NCBI GenBank assembly: GCA_001695595.3
Contig: MBPM02000009.1
Coordinates: forward strand, 1,116,001 to 1,180,000
Length of the DNA: 64,000 nucleotides
Direction of reading: 5' to 3'
Source: Plasmopara viticola
Taxonomy: Eukaryota; Oomycota; Peronosporomycetes; Peronosporales; Peronosporaceae
Part shown: positions 62,738 through 64,000 of the stretch, one piece after another
How the letters are laid out: every line of letters starts with the position of its first letter
Numbering within the stretch: the stretch's first letter is position 1
Made by a program: the position numbers and the translations under genes
The notes under the pieces: generated by a model
Seen by the model: only the letters and a program-made list of their open reading frames with translations
Databases searched by the model: none
What the model was told of the DNA's origin: nothing

Positions 62738-64000
62738 TAGGGATGGGGACGTCAGTTCAACGTTAAGCACGTTAAACCGGTATCCGTTGACGTATTGCAA
62801 ACGTTTTGAGACGTCCCGGCGATAGTAATGTATAGAACACCACACGAGCACAGGATAGAAGAAAGAGCTTACAACGCATCGTTCCCGGATGAAGCCTCCA
62901 CCATCAAATGATCCTGCGCCGCCGGACGATAACTGGTCGTTCATCCGACTTGTAGCTCCAAACGCACAGCTACCACTGGGAAAGAAGGCGTGGGAATCGT
63001 CTGATACAAACTTGGCTTATTGTCTAAAGTGCAAAAGCTCTTTCAGCTTTATATCAGGAAGTAGCGCCAGCATTTGAAAGCACATGAATCAAAAACATCC
63101 ACAAGATCTCAGCAGAGCTGGGCATGAACAAGCATCCAAGCGAGTGGCAATCGCACTTTGTGCAACGCGAAAATCTGATGCAATGATGTTTTCTCCGACA
63201 AAGAGAACAAGAAAGATCGATCCAGCTGACGAAAAGATGGCCACAAGAGCTTTCATTGATTGGATTGCCAAACGACTGCGCCCACTAAGTGTTGCCGACG
63301 ACTAGGTGCTTTGTTTTCTTTTGACGTTGATTTAGACGATGAGAGGTCTGTACGAGCTACCCTCTCGCCGCACTATTACTGAAAAAATGCAAAATCACTG
63401 TCAGTTCAAGCGATCGCTGGTTAAGACGTAGATTGCTGAAGATGCAGACTTCTATATTCTCACATCTGACATGTGGACATCTCGAGCAACAGATAGCTAT
63501 ATTTCGCTTACTATTCATTTTGTGAATATCAATTTTGAGATGATGGCGTACACTTTAGAAGTTATGAGTTTTGTGGGAAGCACACTGGCATCAGAATTGA
63601 ATGCAAACTGGGCGTGCTCATGCGCAAGTGGGGACGCTACATTTGATTGTATTAGGAGCCCTCTCGAAAACAAGTGTCGAAGTGACAAATGTGGAAGAGG
63701 ATAATGACGGGAACGAGGAAGTTAGAGAGGAGGTTGAAAATATTGCTGACAGTGAAGATGATTTAGGAGCAGTGGATTGAGAACCTTGCAATTGAAGTGG
63801 AAGCTATTGCGTTCTTGAAGCAAGAAATGGTAGATATCGAATCCCAAACGATTGCAAGTTCTATAGACAGCGTTTCGCATGAATCTGAGCTACTGGACGT
63901 TAATGCTGATGACACGCTGGATGGAGGTCTTCTTGATGGTTGTCTTAGTGTGCGGACAACAACTTCAATTCTAAACGCTATGAACTAAGCCATGAGTGAA
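62738..64000 (+). mobile_element. Second hAT copy, degenerate, cut by window end
   Basis: Starts with TAGGGATGGGGACGT, matching the left terminus of the 43493 element, and follows it closely in sequence through the BED finger and catalytic core. It carries in-frame stops (in the BED finger at 63075 and after VADD at 63303) and a deletion of roughly 100 bp near 63630, joining the start of the GGLMRKWG segment directly to the TLHLIV region. It also lacks a block near its transposase start. It cannot encode an active transposase. The right end and duplication lie beyond the window. The eight bases before it are GTTTTGGC. Confidence 0.93.

Overview
The window looks like nuclear DNA of an oomycete, most likely a Peronosporales species (Phytophthora or downy mildew). 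The reasons are: compact intron-poor genes whose introns are mostly 50-80 bp with GT..AG ends; a secreted EGF-like protein of a type common in oomycetes; decayed Ty3/Gypsy elements whose reverse transcriptase, RNase H and integrase motifs resemble oomycete Gypsy families; and gene islands set in AT-rich transposon debris. The species cannot be named from this sequence.

Layout. 1-6.4 kb is gene-poor, with a decayed Gypsy RT/RNase H remnant (2.5-3.5 kb). 6.4-21 kb is the first gene island: a small divergent ORF; a nardilysin/insulysin-type M16 protease (6879-10228, four exons); a PDE6D-like prenyl-binding protein (10303-11275, minus, six exons); two unrecognised multi-exon genes (about 11.7-12.35 and 13.2-13.8 kb, minus); a secreted four-module/EGF protein (16443-19172, six exons); and an ArgA-type N-acetylglutamate synthase (19295-20989, minus, one exon). 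21-33.5 kb is mostly non-coding debris, with a frameshifted unknown gene near 23 kb and a decayed Gypsy integrase (29.9-31.25 kb).

33.5-43.4 kb is the second gene island: dynactin Arp10/Arp11 (33594-35212, nine exons); a minus-strand protein with an A-B-A-B domain duplication (35377-37312); an EndoU endoribonuclease fused to an IQ motif and a Pro/Trp tail (37481-38912, minus, six exons); a TFIIB-type zinc-ribbon/C2H2 protein (39756-41524); a DNL-type zinc finger mitochondrial Hsp70 escort protein (41656-42195, minus); and an unrecognised ORF (42382-43077, minus).

From 43.5 kb onward the window is transposon territory. A complete hAT DNA transposon (43493-46619) is bounded by 8-bp direct repeats and similar termini. 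A SINE-like element (46166-46466) is nested inside it, and a second copy (46931-47258) lies just outside in opposite orientation; both have their own target-site duplications. A pogo/Tc1-type remnant follows (47.7-48.7 kb), then about 14 kb with almost no recognisable coding, and a second, degenerate hAT copy entering at 62738 and cut by the window end.

The host genes do not form one pathway; they are housekeeping and secreted genes packed tail-to-tail or head-to-tail. A recurring oddity is single-base length differences, mostly at short homopolymers, that break several otherwise well-conserved genes. Consensus error is the simplest explanation, but real decay is not excluded. Exon models below were worked out by eye from splice signals, frame and remembered family motifs, with no alignment software.
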